Of a DNA stretch of 64,000 nucleotides, positions 52,987 to 64,000 are shown piece by piece. Every line of letters begins with the position of its first letter. Within the stretch, counting starts at the first letter, position 1. This DNA is from Acanthosepion esculentum (taxonomy: Eukaryota > Mollusca > Cephalopoda > Sepiida > Sepiidae). The translations under genes were made by a program, and so were the position numbers. The stretch is from the NCBI GenBank assembly GCA_964036315.1, contig OZ038482.1:12893785-12957784 (forward strand), written 5' to 3'. The notes beneath the pieces were generated by a model. The model was given only the letters and a program-made list of their open reading frames with translations. It was not told where the DNA came from and searched no databases.

Positions 52987-55900
52987 GGAACTCCCTTCCT
53001 CCTACTTGCTTCCCTGATAGCTATAATCTTCAAATATTCAAGTGTAATATCAATCGACATCTTCTGATGCCTTGATCCTGATCCCCGTCCTTCTCTATAT
53101 CCTTTCCTCAAACACCCCTCTTTACTCTTGCTCTCACTCTCTGTAAGCCCTTGGGTGCTAGTGGCACACCCGACTTCTTTGGGGTGAAATGCTTAAAAAA
53201 TGTTTCCTCTCTTCATTCAATTTAATCTGATTATTAAACCAGCCATTCTTGTATATTATTCTACCTCTATCCCATAATGATTGTACCATTGAGTCATTGA
53301 AATTTGTGCAAAAATGGAACAATCATTATGGGACAGAGATGGGAACTCCCTTCCTCCTACTTGCTTCCCTGATAGCTATAATCTTCAAATATTCAAGTGT
53401 AATATCAATCGACATCTTCTGATGCCTTGATCCTGATCCCCGTCCTTCTCTATATCCTTTCCTCAAACACCCGTCTTTACTCTTGCTCTCACTCTCTGTA
53501 AGCCCTTGTGTGCTAGTGGCACACCCGAATTGCTTGGGGTGAAATGCTTGAAAAATGTTTCCTCTCTTCATTCAATTTAATCTGATTATTAAACCAGCCA
53601 TTCTTCTATATTATTCTACCTCTGTCCCATTATGATTGTTCCATTGAGTCTATCAATTTTGTGCAAAAATGGAACAATCATTATGGGACAGAGATGGGAA
53701 CTCCCTTCCTCCTACTTGCTTCCCTGATAGCTATAATCTTCAAATATTCAAGTGTAATATCAATCGACATCTTCTGATGCCTTGATCCTGATCCCCGTCC
53801 TTCTCTATATCCTTTCCTCAAACACCCCTCTTTACTCTTGCTCTCACTCTCTGTAAGCCCTTGGGTGCTAGTGGCACACCCGACTTCTTTGGGGTGAAAT
53901 GCTTAAAAAATGTTTCCTCTCTTCATTCAATTTAATCTGATTATTAAACCAGCCATTCTTGTATATTATTCTACCTCTATCCCATAATGATTGTACCATT
54001 GAGTCATTGAAATTTGTGCAAAAATGGAACAATCATTATGGGACAGAGATGGGAACTCCCTTCCTCCTACTTGCTTCCCTGATAGCTATAATCTTCAAAT
54101 ATTCAAGTGTAATATCAATCGACATCTTCTGATGCCTTGATCCTGATCCCCGTCCTTCTCTATATCCTTTCCTCAAACACCCTTCTTTACTCTTGCTCTC
54201 ACTCTCTGTAAGCCCTTGTGTGCTAGTGGCACACCCGACTTGCTTGGGGTGAAATGCTTGAAAAATGTTTCCTCTCTTCATTCAATTTAATCTGATTATT
54301 AAACCAGCCATTCTTCTATATTATTCTACCTCTGTCCCATAATGATTGTTCCATTGAGTCTATGAAATTTGTGCAAAAATGGAACAATCATTATGGGACA
54401 GAGATGGGAACTCCCTTCCTCCTACTTGCTTCCCTGATAGCTATAATCTTCAAATATTCAAGTGTAATGTCAATCGACATCTTCTGATGCCTTGATCCTG
54501 ATCCCCGTCCTTCTCTATATCCTTTCCTCAAACACCCCTCTTTACTCTTGCTCTCACTCTCTGTAACCCCTTGGGTGCTAGTGGCACACCCGACTTGCTT
54601 GGGGTGAAATGTTTAAAAAATGTTTCCTCTCTTCATTCAATTTAATCTGATTATTAAACCAGCCATTCTTCTATATTATTCTACCTCTGTCCCATTATGA
54701 TTGTTCCATTGAGTCTATGAAATTTGTGCAAAAATGGAACAATCATTATGGGACAGAGATGGGAACTCCCTTCCTCCTACTTGCTTCCCTGATAGCTATA
54801 ATCTTCAAATATTCAAGTGTAATATCAATCGACATCTTCTGATGCCTTGATCCTGATCCCCGTCCTTCTCTATATCCTTTCCTCAAACACCCCTCTTTAC
54901 TCTTGCTCTCACTCTCTGTAAGCCCTTGGGTGCTAGTGGCACACCCGACTTCTTTGGGGTGAAATGCTTAAAAAATGTTTCCTCTCTTCATTCAATTTAA
55001 TCTGATTATTAAACCAGCCATTCTTGTATATTATTCTACCTCTATCCCATAATGATTGTACCATTGAGTCATTGAAATTTGTGCAAAAATGGAACAATCA
55101 TTATGGGACAGAGATGGGAACTCCCTTCCTCCTACTTGCTTCCCTGATAGCTATAATCTTCAAATATTCAAGTGTAATATCAATCGACATCTTCTGATGC
55201 CTTGATCCTGATCCCCGTCCTTCTCTATATCCTTTCCTCAAACACCCGTCTTTACTCTTGCTCTCACTCTCTGTAAGCCCTTGTGTGCTAGTGGCACACC
55301 CGAATTGCTTGGGGTGAAATGCTTGAAAAATGTTTCCTCTCTTCATTCAATTTAATCTGATTATTAAACCAGCCATTCTTCTATATTATTCTACCTCTGT
55401 CCCATTATGATTGTTCCATTGAGTCTATCAATTTTGTGCAAAAATGGAACAATCATTATGGGACAGAGATGGGAACTCCCTTCCTCCTACTTGCTTCCCT
55501 GATAGCTATAATCTTCAAATATTCAAGTGTAATATCAATCGACATCTTCTGATGCCTTGATCCTGATCCCCGTCCTTCTCTATATCCTTTCCTCAAACAC
55601 CCCTCTTTACTCTTGCTCTCACTCTCTGTAAGCCCTTGGGTGCTAGTGGCACACCCGACTTCTTTGGGGTGAAATGCTTAAAAAATGTTTCCTCTCTTCA
55701 TTCAATTTAATCTGATTATTAAACCAGCCATTCTTGTATATTATTCTACCTCTATCCCATAATGATTGTACCATTGAGTCATTGAAATTTGTGCAAAAAT
55801 GGAACAATCATTATGGGACAGAGATGGGAACTCCCTTCCTCCTACTTGCTTCCCTGATAGCTATAATCTTCAAATATTCAAGTGTAATATCAATCGACAT

Positions 55901-56536
55901 CTTCTGATGCCTTGATCCTGATCCCCGTCCTTCTCTATATCCTTTCCTCAAACACCCTTCTTTACTCTTGCTCTCACTCTCTGTAAGCCCTTGTGTGCTA
56001 GTGGCACACCCGACTTGCTTGGGGTGAAATGCTTGAAAAATGTTTCCTCTCTTCATTCAATTTAATCTGATTATTAAACCAGCCATTCTTCTATATTATT
56101 CTACCTCTGTCCCATAATGATTGTTCCATTGAGTCTATGAAATTTGTGCAAAAATGGAACAATCATTATGGGACAGAGATGGGAACTCCCTTCCTCCTAC
56201 TTGCTTCCCTGATAGCTATAATCTTCAAATATTCAAGTGTAATGTCAATCGACATCTTCTGATGCCTTGATCCTGATCCCCGTCCTTCTCTATATCCTTT
56301 CCTCAAACACCCCTCTTTACTCTTGCTCTCACTCTCTGTAACCCCTTGGGTGCTAGTGGCACACCCGACTTGCTTGGGGTGAAATGTTTAAAAAATGTTT
56401 CCTCTCTTCATTCAATTTAATCTGATTATTAAACCAGCCATTCTTCTATATTATTCTACCTCTGTCCCATTATGATTGTTCCATTGAGTCTATGAAATTT
56501 GTGCAAAAATGGAACAATCATTATGGGACAGAGATG
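52987..56536. repeat. Five-monomer (1775-bp) higher-order repeat, two copies
   Basis: Units 52987, 53342, 53697, 54052 and 54407 carry variants A-B-C-D-E, and 54762, 55117, 55472, 55827 and 56182 carry the same order. Markers: A and C have GACTTCTTTGGGG and GTATATTATT; B has ACCCGTCTTT and CCGAATTGCTT; D has ACCCTTCTTT and TTGTGTGCTA; E has GTAATGTCAATCG. Confidence 0.85.
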
Positions 56537-59500
56537 GGAACTCCCTTCCTCCTACTTGCTTCCCTGATAGCTATAATCTTCAAATATTCAAGTGTAATAT
56601 CAATCGACATCTTCTGATGCCTTGATCCTGATCCCCGTCCTTCTCTATATCCTTTCCTCAAACACCCCTCTTTACTCTTGCTCTCACTCTCTGTAACCCC
56701 TTGGGTGCTAGTGGCACACCCGACTTGCTTGGGGTGAAATGCTTAAAAAATGTTTCCTCTCTTCATTCAATTTAATCTGATTATTAAACCAGCCATTCTT
56801 CTATATTATTCTACCTCTGTCCCATTATGATTGTTCCATTGAGTCTATCAATTTTGTGCAAAAATGGAACAATCATTATGGGACAGAGATGGGAACTCCC
56901 TTCCTCCTACTTGCTTCCCTGATAGCTATAATCTTCAAATATTCAAGTGTAATATCAATCGACATCTTCTGATGCCTTGATCCTGATCCCCGTCCTTCTC
57001 TATATCCTTTCCTCAAACACCCCTCTTTACTCTTGCTCTCACTCTTTGTAAGCCCTTGGGTGCTAGTGGCACACCCGACTTGCTTGGGGTGAAATGTTTA
57101 AAAAATGTTTCCTCTCTTCATTCAATTTAATCTGATTATTAAACCAGCCATTCTTCTATATTATTCTACCTCTGTCCCATAATGATTGTTCCATTGAGTC
57201 ATTGAAATTTGTGCAAAAATGGAACAATCATTATGGGACAGAGATGGGAACTCCCTTCCTCCTACTTGCTTCCCTGATAGCTATAATCTTCAAATATTCA
57301 AGTGTAATATCAATCGACATCTTCTGATGCCTTGATCCTGATCCCCGTCCTTCTCTATATCCTTTCCTCAAACACCCCTCTTTACTCTTGCTCTCACTCT
57401 CTGTAACCCCTTGGGTGCTAGTGGCACACCCGACTTGCTTGGGGTGAAATGCTTAAAAAATGTTTCCTCTCTTCATTCAATTTAATCTGATTATTAAACC
57501 AACCATTCTTCTATATTATTCTACCTCTGTCCCATAATGATTGTTCCATTGAGTCATTGAAATTTGTGCAAAAATGGAACAATCATTATGGGACAGAGAT
57601 GGGAACTCCCTTCCTCCTACATGCTTCCCTGATAGCTATAATCTTCAAATATTCAAGTGTAATATCAATCGACATCTTCTGATGCCTTGATCCTGATCCC
57701 CGTCCTTCTCTATATCCTTTCCTCAAACACCCCTCTTTACTCTTGCTCTCACTCTCTGTAAGCCCTTGGGTGCTAGTGGCACACCCGACTTCTTTGGGGT
57801 GAAATGCTTAAAAAATGTTTCCTCTCTTCATTCAATTTAATCTGATTATTAAACCAGCCATTCTTGTATATTATTCTACCTCTATCCCATAATGATTGTA
57901 CCATTGAGTCATTGAAATTTGTGCAAAAATGGAACAATCATTATGGGACAGAGATGGGAACTCCCTTCCTCCTACTTGCTTCCCTGATAGCTATAATCTT
58001 CAAATATTCAAGTGTAATATCAATCGACATCTTCTGATGCCTTGATCCTGATCCCCGTCCTTCTCTATATCCTTTCCTCAAACACCCCTCTTTACTCTTG
58101 CTCTCACTCTCTGTAACCCCTTGGGTGCTAGTGGCACACTCGACTTGCTTGGGGTGAAATGCTTAAAAAAATGTTTCCTCTCTTCATTCAATTTAATCTG
58201 ATTATTAAACCAGCCATTCTTCTATATTATTCTACCTCTGTCCCATAATGATTGTTCCATTGAGTCATTGAAATTTGTGCAAAAATGGAACAATCATTAT
58301 GGGACAGAGATGGGAACTCCCTTCCTCCTACTTGCTTCCCTGATAGCTATAATCTTCAAATATTCAAGTGTAATATCAATCGACATCTTCTGATGCCTTG
58401 ATCCTGATCCCCGTCCTTCTCTATATCCTTTCCTCAAACACCCCTCTTTACTCTTGCTCTCACTCTCTGTAAGCCCTTGGGTGCTAGTGGCACACCCGAC
58501 TTGCTTGGGGTGAAATGCTTAAAAAATGTTTCCTCTCTTCATTCAATTTAATCTGATTATTAAACCAGCCATTCTTCTATATTATTCTACCTCTGTCCCA
58601 TAATGATTGTTCCATTGAGCCTATGAAATTTGTGCAAAAATGGAACAATCATTATGGGACAGAGATGGGAACTCCCTTCCTCCCTCTTGCTTCCCTGATA
58701 GCTATAATCTTCAAATATTCAAGTGTAATGTCAATCGACATCTTCTGATGCCTTGATCCTGATCCCCGTCCTTCTCTATATCCTTTCCTCAAACACCCCT
58801 CTTTACTCTTGCTCTCACTCTCTGTAACCCCTTGGGTGCTAGTGGCACACCCGACTTGCTTGGGGTGAAATGTTTAAAAAATGTTTCCTCTCTTCATTCA
58901 ATTTAATCTGATTATTAAACCAGCCATTCTTCTATATTATTCTACCTCTGTCCCATAATGATTGTTCCATTGAGTCTTTGAAATTTGTGCAAAAATGGAA
59001 CAATCATTATGGGACAGAGATGGGAACTCCCTTCCTCCTACTTGCTTCCCTGATAGCTATAATCTTCAAATATTCAAGTGTAATATCAATCGACATCTTC
59101 TGATGCCTTGATCCTGATCCCCGTCCTACTCTATATCCTTTCCTCAAACACCCCTCTTTACTCTTGCTCTCACTCTCTGTAACCCCTTGTACGTTAGTGG
59201 CACACCCGACTTGCTTGGGGTGAAATGCTTAAAAAATGTTTCCTCTCTTCATTCAATTTAATCTGATTATTAAACCAGCCATTCTTCTATATTATTCTAC
59301 CTCTGTCCCATAATGATTGTTCCATTGAGCCTATGAAATTTGTGCAAAAATGGAACAATCATTATGGGACAGAGATGGGAACTCCCTTCCTCCCTCTTGC
59401 TTCCCTGATAGCTATAATCTTCAAATATTCAAGTGTAATGTCAATCGACATCTTCTGATGCCTTGATCCTGATCCCCGTCCTTCTCTATATCCTTTCCTC

Positions 59501-62500
59501 AAACACCCCTCTTTACTCTTGCTCTCACTCTCTGTCACCCCTTGGGTGCTAGTGGCACACCCGACTTGCTTGGGGTGAAATGCTTAAAAAATGTTTCCTC
59601 TCTTCATTCAATTTAATCTGATTATTAAACCAGCCATTCTTCTATATGATTCTACCTCTGTCCCATAATGATTGTTCCATTGAGCCTATGAAATTTGTGC
59701 AAAAATGGAACAATCATTATGGGACAGAGATGGGAACTCCCTTCCTCCCTCTTGCTTCCCTGATAGCTATAATCTTCAAATATTCAAGTGTAATGTCAAT
59801 CGACATCTTCTGATGCCTTGATCCTGATCCCCGTCCTTCTCTATATCCTTTCCTCAAACACCCCTCTTTACTCTTGCTCTCACTCTCTGTCACCCCTTGG
59901 GTGCTAGTGGCACACCCGACTTGCTTGGGGTGAAATGCTTAAAAAATGTTTCCTCTCTTCATTCAATTTAATCTGATTATTAAACCAGCCATTCTTCTAT
60001 ATGATTCTACCTCTGTCCCATAATGATTGTTCCATTGAGCCTATGAAATTTGTGCAAAAATGGAACAATCATTATGGGACAGAGATGGGAACTCCCTTCC
60101 TCCCTCTTGCTTCCCTGATAGCTATAATCTTCAAATATTCAAGTGTAATGTCAATCGACATCTTCTGATGCCTTGATCCTGATCCCCGTCCTTCTCTATA
60201 TCCTTTCCTCAAACACCCCTCTTTACTCTTGCTCTCACTCTCTGTCACCCCTTGGGTGCTAGTGGCACACCCGACTTGCTTGGGGTGAAATGCTTAAAAA
60301 ATGTTTCCTCTCTTCATTCAATTTAATCTGATTATTAAACCAGCCATTCTACTATATGATTCTACCTCTGTCCCATAATGATTGTTCCATTGAGCCTATG
60401 AAATTTGTGCAAAAATGGAACAATCATTATGGGACAGAGATGGGAACTCCCTTCCTCCCTCTTGCTTCCCTGATAGCTATAATCTTCAAATATTCAAGTG
60501 TAATGTCAATCGACATCTTCTGATACCCTGATCCTGATCCCCGTCCTTCTCTATATCCTTTCCTCAAACACCCCTCTTTACTCTTGCTCTCACTCTCTGT
60601 AAGCCCTTGGGTGCTAGTGGCACACCCGACTTGCTTGGGGTGAAATGTTTAAAAAATGTTTCCTCTCTTCATTCAATTTAATCTGATTATTAAACCAGCC
60701 ATTCTTCTATATTATTCTACCTCTGTCCCATAATGATTGTTCCATTGAGTCTTTGAAATTTGTGCAAAAATGGAACAATCATTATGGGACAGAGATGGGA
60801 ACTCCCTTCCTCCTACTTGCTTCCCTGATAGCTATAATCTTCAAATATTCAAGTGTAATATCAATCGACATCTTCTGATGCCTTGATCCTGATCCCCGTC
60901 CTTCTCTATATCCTTTCCTCAAACTCCCCTCTTTACTCTTGCTCTCACTCTCTGTAACCCCTTGTACGTTAGTGGCACACCCGACTTGCTTGGGGTGAAA
61001 TGCTTAAAAAATATTTCCTCTCTTCATTCAATTTAATCTGATTATTAAACCAGCCATTCTTCTATATTATTCTACCTCTGTCCCATAATGATTGTTCCAT
61101 TGAGTCTTTGAAATTTGTGCAAAAATGGAACAATCATTATGGGACAGAGATGGGAACTCCCTTCCTCCTACTTGCTTCCCTGATAGCTATAATCTTCAAA
61201 TATTCAAGTGTAATATCAATCGACATCTTCTGATGCCTTGATCCTGATCCCCGTCCTTCTCTATATCCTTTCCTCAAACTCCCCTCTTTACTCTTGCTCT
61301 CACTCTCTGTAACCCCTTGGGTGCTAGTGGCACACCCGACTTGCTTGGGGTGAAATGCTTAAAAAATGTTTCCTCTCTTCATTCAATTTAATCTGATTAT
61401 TAAACCAGCCATTCTTCTATATTATTCTACCTCTGTCCCATAATGATTTTTCCATTGATTCTTTGAAATTTGTGCAAAAATGGAACAATCATTTTGGGAC
61501 AGAGATGGGAACTCCCTTCCTCCTACTTGCTTCCCTGATAGCTATAATCTTCAAATATTCAAGTGTAATATCAATCGACATCTTCTGATGCCTTGATCCT
61601 GATCCCCGTCCTTCTCTATATCCTTTCCTCAAACTCCCCTCTTTACTCTTGCTCTCACTCTCTGTAACCCCTTGTACGTTAGTGGCACACCCGACTTGCT
61701 TGGGGTGAAATGCTTAAAAAATGTTTCCTCTCTTCATTCAATTTAATCTGATTATTAAACCAGCCATTCTTCTATATTATTCTACCTCTGTCCCATAATG
61801 ATTGTTCCATTGAGTCTTTGAAATTTGTGCAAAAATGGAACAATCATTATGGGACAGAGATGGGAACTCCCTTCCTCCTACTTGCTTCCCTGATAGCTAT
61901 AATCTTCAAATATTCAAGTGTAATATCAATCGACATCTTCTGATGCCTTGATCCTGATCCCCGTCCTCCTCTATATCCTTTCCTCAAACTCCCCTCTTTA
62001 CTCTTGCTCTCACTCTCTATAACCCCTTGTACGTTAGTGGCACCCCCGACTTGCTTGGGGTGAAATGCTTAAAAAATGTTTCCTCTCTTCATTCAATTTA
62101 ATCTGATTATTAAACCAGCCATTCTTCTATATTATTCTACCTCTGTCCCATAATGATTGTTCCATTGAGTCTTTGAAATTTGTGCAAAAATGGAACAATC
62201 ATTATGGGACAGAGATGGGAACTCCCTTCCTCCTACTTGCTTCCCTGATAGCTATAATCTTCAAATATTCAAGTGTAATATCAATCGACATCTTCTGATG
62301 CCTTGATCCTGATCCCCGTCCTTCTCTATATCCTTTCCTCAAACTCCCCTCTTTACTCTTGCTCTCACTCTCTGTAACCCCTTGTACGTTAGTGGCACAC
62401 CCGACTTGCTTGGGGTGAAATGCTTAAAAAATGTTTCCTCTCTTCATTCAATTTAATCTGATTATTAAACCAGCCATTCTTCTATATTATTCTACCTCTG

Positions 62501-64000
62501 TCCCATAATGATTGTTCCATTGAGTCTTTGAAATTTGTGCAAAAATGGAACAATCATTATGGGACAGAGATGGGAACTCCCTTCCTCCTACTTGCTTCCC
62601 TGATAGCTATAATCTTCAAATATTCAAGTGTAATATCAATCGACATCTTCTGATGCCTTGATCCTGATCCCCGTCCTTCTCTATATCCTTTCCTCAAACT
62701 CCCCTCTTTACTCTTGCTCTCACTCTCTGTAACCCCTTGTACGTTAGTGGCACACCCGACTTGCTTGGGGTGAAATGCTTAAAAAATGTTTCCTCTCTTC
62801 ATTCAATTTAATCTGATTATTAAACCAGCCATTCTTCTATATTATTCTACCTCTGTCCCATAATGATTGTTCCATTGAGTCTTTGAAATTTGTGCAAAAA
62901 TGGAACAATCATTATGGGACAGAGATGGGAACTCCCTTCCTCCTACTTGCTTCCCTGATAGCTATAATCTTCAAATATTCAAGCGTAATATCAATCGACA
63001 TCTTCTGATGCCTTGATCCTGATCCCCGTCCTTCTCTATATCCTTTCCTCAAACTCCCCTCTTTACTCTTGCTCTCACTCTCTGTAACCCCTTGTACGTT
63101 AGTGGCACACCCGACTTGCTTGGGGTGAAATGCTTAAAAAATGTTTCCTCTCTTCATTCAATTTAATCTGATTATTAAACCAGCCATTCTTCTATATTAT
63201 TCTACCTCTGTCCCATAATGATTGTTCCATTGAGTCTATGAAATTTGTGCAAAAATGGAACAATTATTATGGGACAGAGATGGGAACTCCCTTCCTCCTA
63301 CTTGCTTCCCTGATAGCTATAATCTTCAAATATTCAAGTGTAATGTCAATCGACATCTTCTGATGCCTTGATCCTGATCCCCGTCCTTCTCTATATCCTT
63401 TCCTCAAACACCCCTCTTTACTCTTGCTCTCACTCTCTGTAACCCCTTGGGTGCTAGTGGCACACCCGACTTGCTTGGGGTGAAATGCTTAAAAAATGTT
63501 TCCTCTCTTCATTCAATTTAATCTGATTATTAAACCAGCCATTCTTCTATATTATTCTACCTCTGTCCCATAATGATTGTTCCATTGAGTCTATGAAATT
63601 TGTGCAAAAATGGAACAATCATTATGGGACAGAGATGGGAACTCCCTTCCTCCTACTTGCTTCCCTGATAGCTATAATCTTCAAATATTCAAGTGTAATA
63701 TCAATCGACATCTTCTGATGCCTTGATCCTGATCCCCGTCCTTCTCTATATCCTTTCCTCAAACACCCCTCTTTACTCTTGCTCTCACTCTCTGTAACCC
63801 CTTGGGTGCTAGTGGCACACCCGACTTGCTTGGGGTGAAATGCTTAAAAAAATGTTTCCTCTCTTCATTCAATTGAATCTGATTATTAAACCAGCCATTC
63901 TTCAATATGATTCTACCTCTGTCCCATAATGATTGTTCCATTGAGTCTATGAAATTTGTGCAAAAATGGAACAATCATTATGGGACAGAGATGGGAACTC

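Larger units (their letters stand above)
47301..64000. repeat. 355-bp satellite array, 47 complete units, open at window end
   Basis: Unit starts (GGAACTCCCTTCC) are at 47301, 47657, 48016, 48372 and 48727, then every 355 bp to 57957, then 58313 and every 355 bp to 63638, and 63994. Each unit has three parts: about 210-215 bp of LINE end (an ORF tail reading NSLPPTCFPDSYNLQIF and CNINRHLL, then 3' UTR to the A run), about 66 bp spacer (TTCCTCTCTTCATTCAATTT onward), and a 74-bp hairpin with 26-bp arms and a 22-bp loop. Variants (cattatg/cataatg, tctatcaatttt/tcattgaaa, cttcttt/cttgctt, gtacgtt/gggtgct) occur in blocks. The 355-bp period is not a multiple of 3. The recurring 81-codon minus-strand frames are not genes. 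Confidence 0.97.

Noticed and set aside
47641..63974. Repeated 71-84-codon minus-strand ORFs in the satellite (starting MKRGNIFQ or MNEERKHFF)
   Set aside because: They are antisense to a LINE-derived sense frame, appear only in units where a single A or C variant leaves the frame open, and the 355-bp period shifts frame each unit. They recur because the DNA recurs.
47301..64000. Centromeric satellite
   Set aside because: Length and array form would fit, but the window gives no positional evidence and the monomer is LINE-derived; left as an open question rather than a call.

Overview
The window is animal (eukaryotic) nuclear DNA: AT-rich, full of long (TA)n, (CA)n, (GATA)n-type and purine microsatellites, with spliced exons and many decayed transposons. 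The mix of LINEs with a C-terminal 'FPxTSxLWNSLPxxCFP' type tail, Penelope-like elements, Helitron, mariner, tRNA-derived SINE-like units and foldback elements suggests a mollusc, most likely a cephalopod such as Octopus. That assignment is inference. No operons, rRNA genes, intact tRNA genes or CRISPR arrays are visible.

One host gene is supported: the last two coding exons of NUS1 (Nogo-B receptor, the non-catalytic subunit of cis-prenyltransferase) at 2798-2897 and 5900-5990 on the + strand. They have correct splice sites, matching phase and an intact C-terminal RxG motif. Upstream exons were not found and probably lie before the window. The 3.0-kb intron between them carries a piggyBac-like MITE and other dispersed repeats. 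One further minus-strand ORF (19248-19580, Cys-rich, 110 aa) is unassigned and could be a host exon.

Layout: 1-0.42 kb, decayed Copia-like RNase H. 1.8-2.66 kb, LINE reverse transcriptase fragment. 2.8-6.2 kb, NUS1 3' end. 7.9-8.95 kb, Penelope-like element (RT tail, GIY-YIG domain, hammerhead-like motif). 11.89-13.07 kb, long-armed foldback element and a 65-bp-arm hairpin. 13.57-16.17 kb, a 2.6-kb Helitron on the minus strand. 16.5-18.6 kb, a repeat with a short conserved ORF, a tRNA-like SINE and a mariner with both ends. 19-32 kb, an unassigned ORF, an LTR-like block, LINE and Penelope fragments and many simple repeats. 32.7-36.2 kb, a piggyBac-like MITE expanded internally into about 14 tandem 247-bp units. 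36.9-39.5 kb, a Tc1/mariner-type transposase pseudogene and a LINE C-terminus. 39.6-45.0 kb, (TA)n-flanked hairpin elements, a 294-bp tandem pair with a hammerhead ribozyme core, and a SINE. 46.1-47.3 kb, a MITE and two LINE fragments head to head.

From 47301 to the window end lies one satellite array: 47 complete monomers of about 355 bp plus a partial one. The monomer is a fusion of a LINE 3' end (last about 30 codons plus 3' UTR), a 66-bp spacer and a 26-bp-arm hairpin. The first monomer is still joined to the upstream LINE coding sequence, so the origin of the satellite appears to be preserved at the array edge. I regard this, the self-expanded piggyBac MITE and the hammerhead-bearing tandem repeat as the most interesting contents.
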